A stretch of 64,000 nucleotides of DNA from Enterovibrio baiacu (GTDB lineage Bacteria > Pseudomonadota > Gammaproteobacteria > Enterobacterales > Vibrionaceae): the NCBI RefSeq assembly GCF_004120195.1, contig NZ_SCHN01000005.1, forward strand, positions 372,001 through 436,000, read 5' to 3'. Shown piece after piece: positions 63,997-64,000 of the stretch; position 1 is the first letter of the stretch; each line of letters opens with the position of its first letter. Position numbers and translations under genes: made by a program. Under the pieces are notes generated by a model. It was given only the letters and a program-made list of their open reading frames with translations. It made no database searches and was not told the origin of the DNA.

Positions 63997-64000
63997 TGTG

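Overview
The window reads as one continuous, gene-dense stretch of a Vibrionaceae genome. It carries a cqsS/cqsA quorum-sensing pair, the gcvT / XRE-cupin regulator / gcvH-gcvP locus, an EfpL (YeiP) gene, a YfcZ-family gene and an M60 mucinase-like fragment. In Vibrio cholerae the cqs and gcv loci both lie on chromosome 2. Together with an acetate kinase gene that has no pta beside it, this suggests a secondary chromosome. A genus such as Enterovibrio, Grimontia or Photobacterium is possible but is inference. I saw no tRNA, rRNA, CRISPR array, insertion sequence or prophage.

Layout. 0-7.3 kb: 3' end of an M60 metalloprotease, outer-membrane phospholipase A (pldA), a STAS-like protein, an alpha/beta hydrolase, an M14 carboxypeptidase and a pair of overlapping CNNM/CorC-type membrane proteins. 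7.7-11.2 kb: a small membrane protein, then a two-component system followed by a MipA/OmpV outer-membrane protein. 11.3-21.8 kb: ackA, a TetR regulator divergent from an acyl-CoA ligase, a YfcZ-like protein, a 1350-residue hybrid kinase, an EamA permease and a J-domain protein. 22.2-29.5 kb: glycine/serine catabolism, with gcvT and an XRE-cupin regulator facing sdaA-gcvH-gcvP. Two matching TTTCC/GGAAA palindromes in the divergent region look like operators. 30.0-33.4 kb: cqsS and cqsA, convergent, for CAI-1 sensing and synthesis.

33.8-39.6 kb: an ECF sigma factor of the SigZ type, a eukaryotic-type glutathione synthetase, an ABC exporter with a probable 2-nt frameshift near its N-terminus, the N-terminal third of an E. 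coli-type gshA, and a putative esterase. It looks like a decaying thiol-peptide synthesis/export locus. 40.0-47.4 kb: a giant RTX adhesin with a LapA-type retention module and a 432-bp super-repeat, then a three-gene cassette: a secreted mini-protein with a sortase-like tail, an exosortase-family membrane protein with Cys/Arg/His, and an anchored periplasmic protein. This cassette is the best candidate for an undescribed system. 47.5-54.5 kb: a zinc-ribbon protein, an AraC regulator, two LysE-family exporters, a PepT-like M20 peptidase, a GST divergent from a LysR regulator, a small membrane protein and TrmK. 55-64 kb: a lipoprotein, a TonB receptor / YfiR-like / diguanylate cyclase operon, a NUDIX hydrolase, a broken anti-sigma-like remnant, efpL, a PepSY protein and trxC.

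Starts were re-chosen wherever a Shine-Dalgarno sequence or family alignment favoured an internal codon. Functional names come from motifs read by eye; no database search was run.
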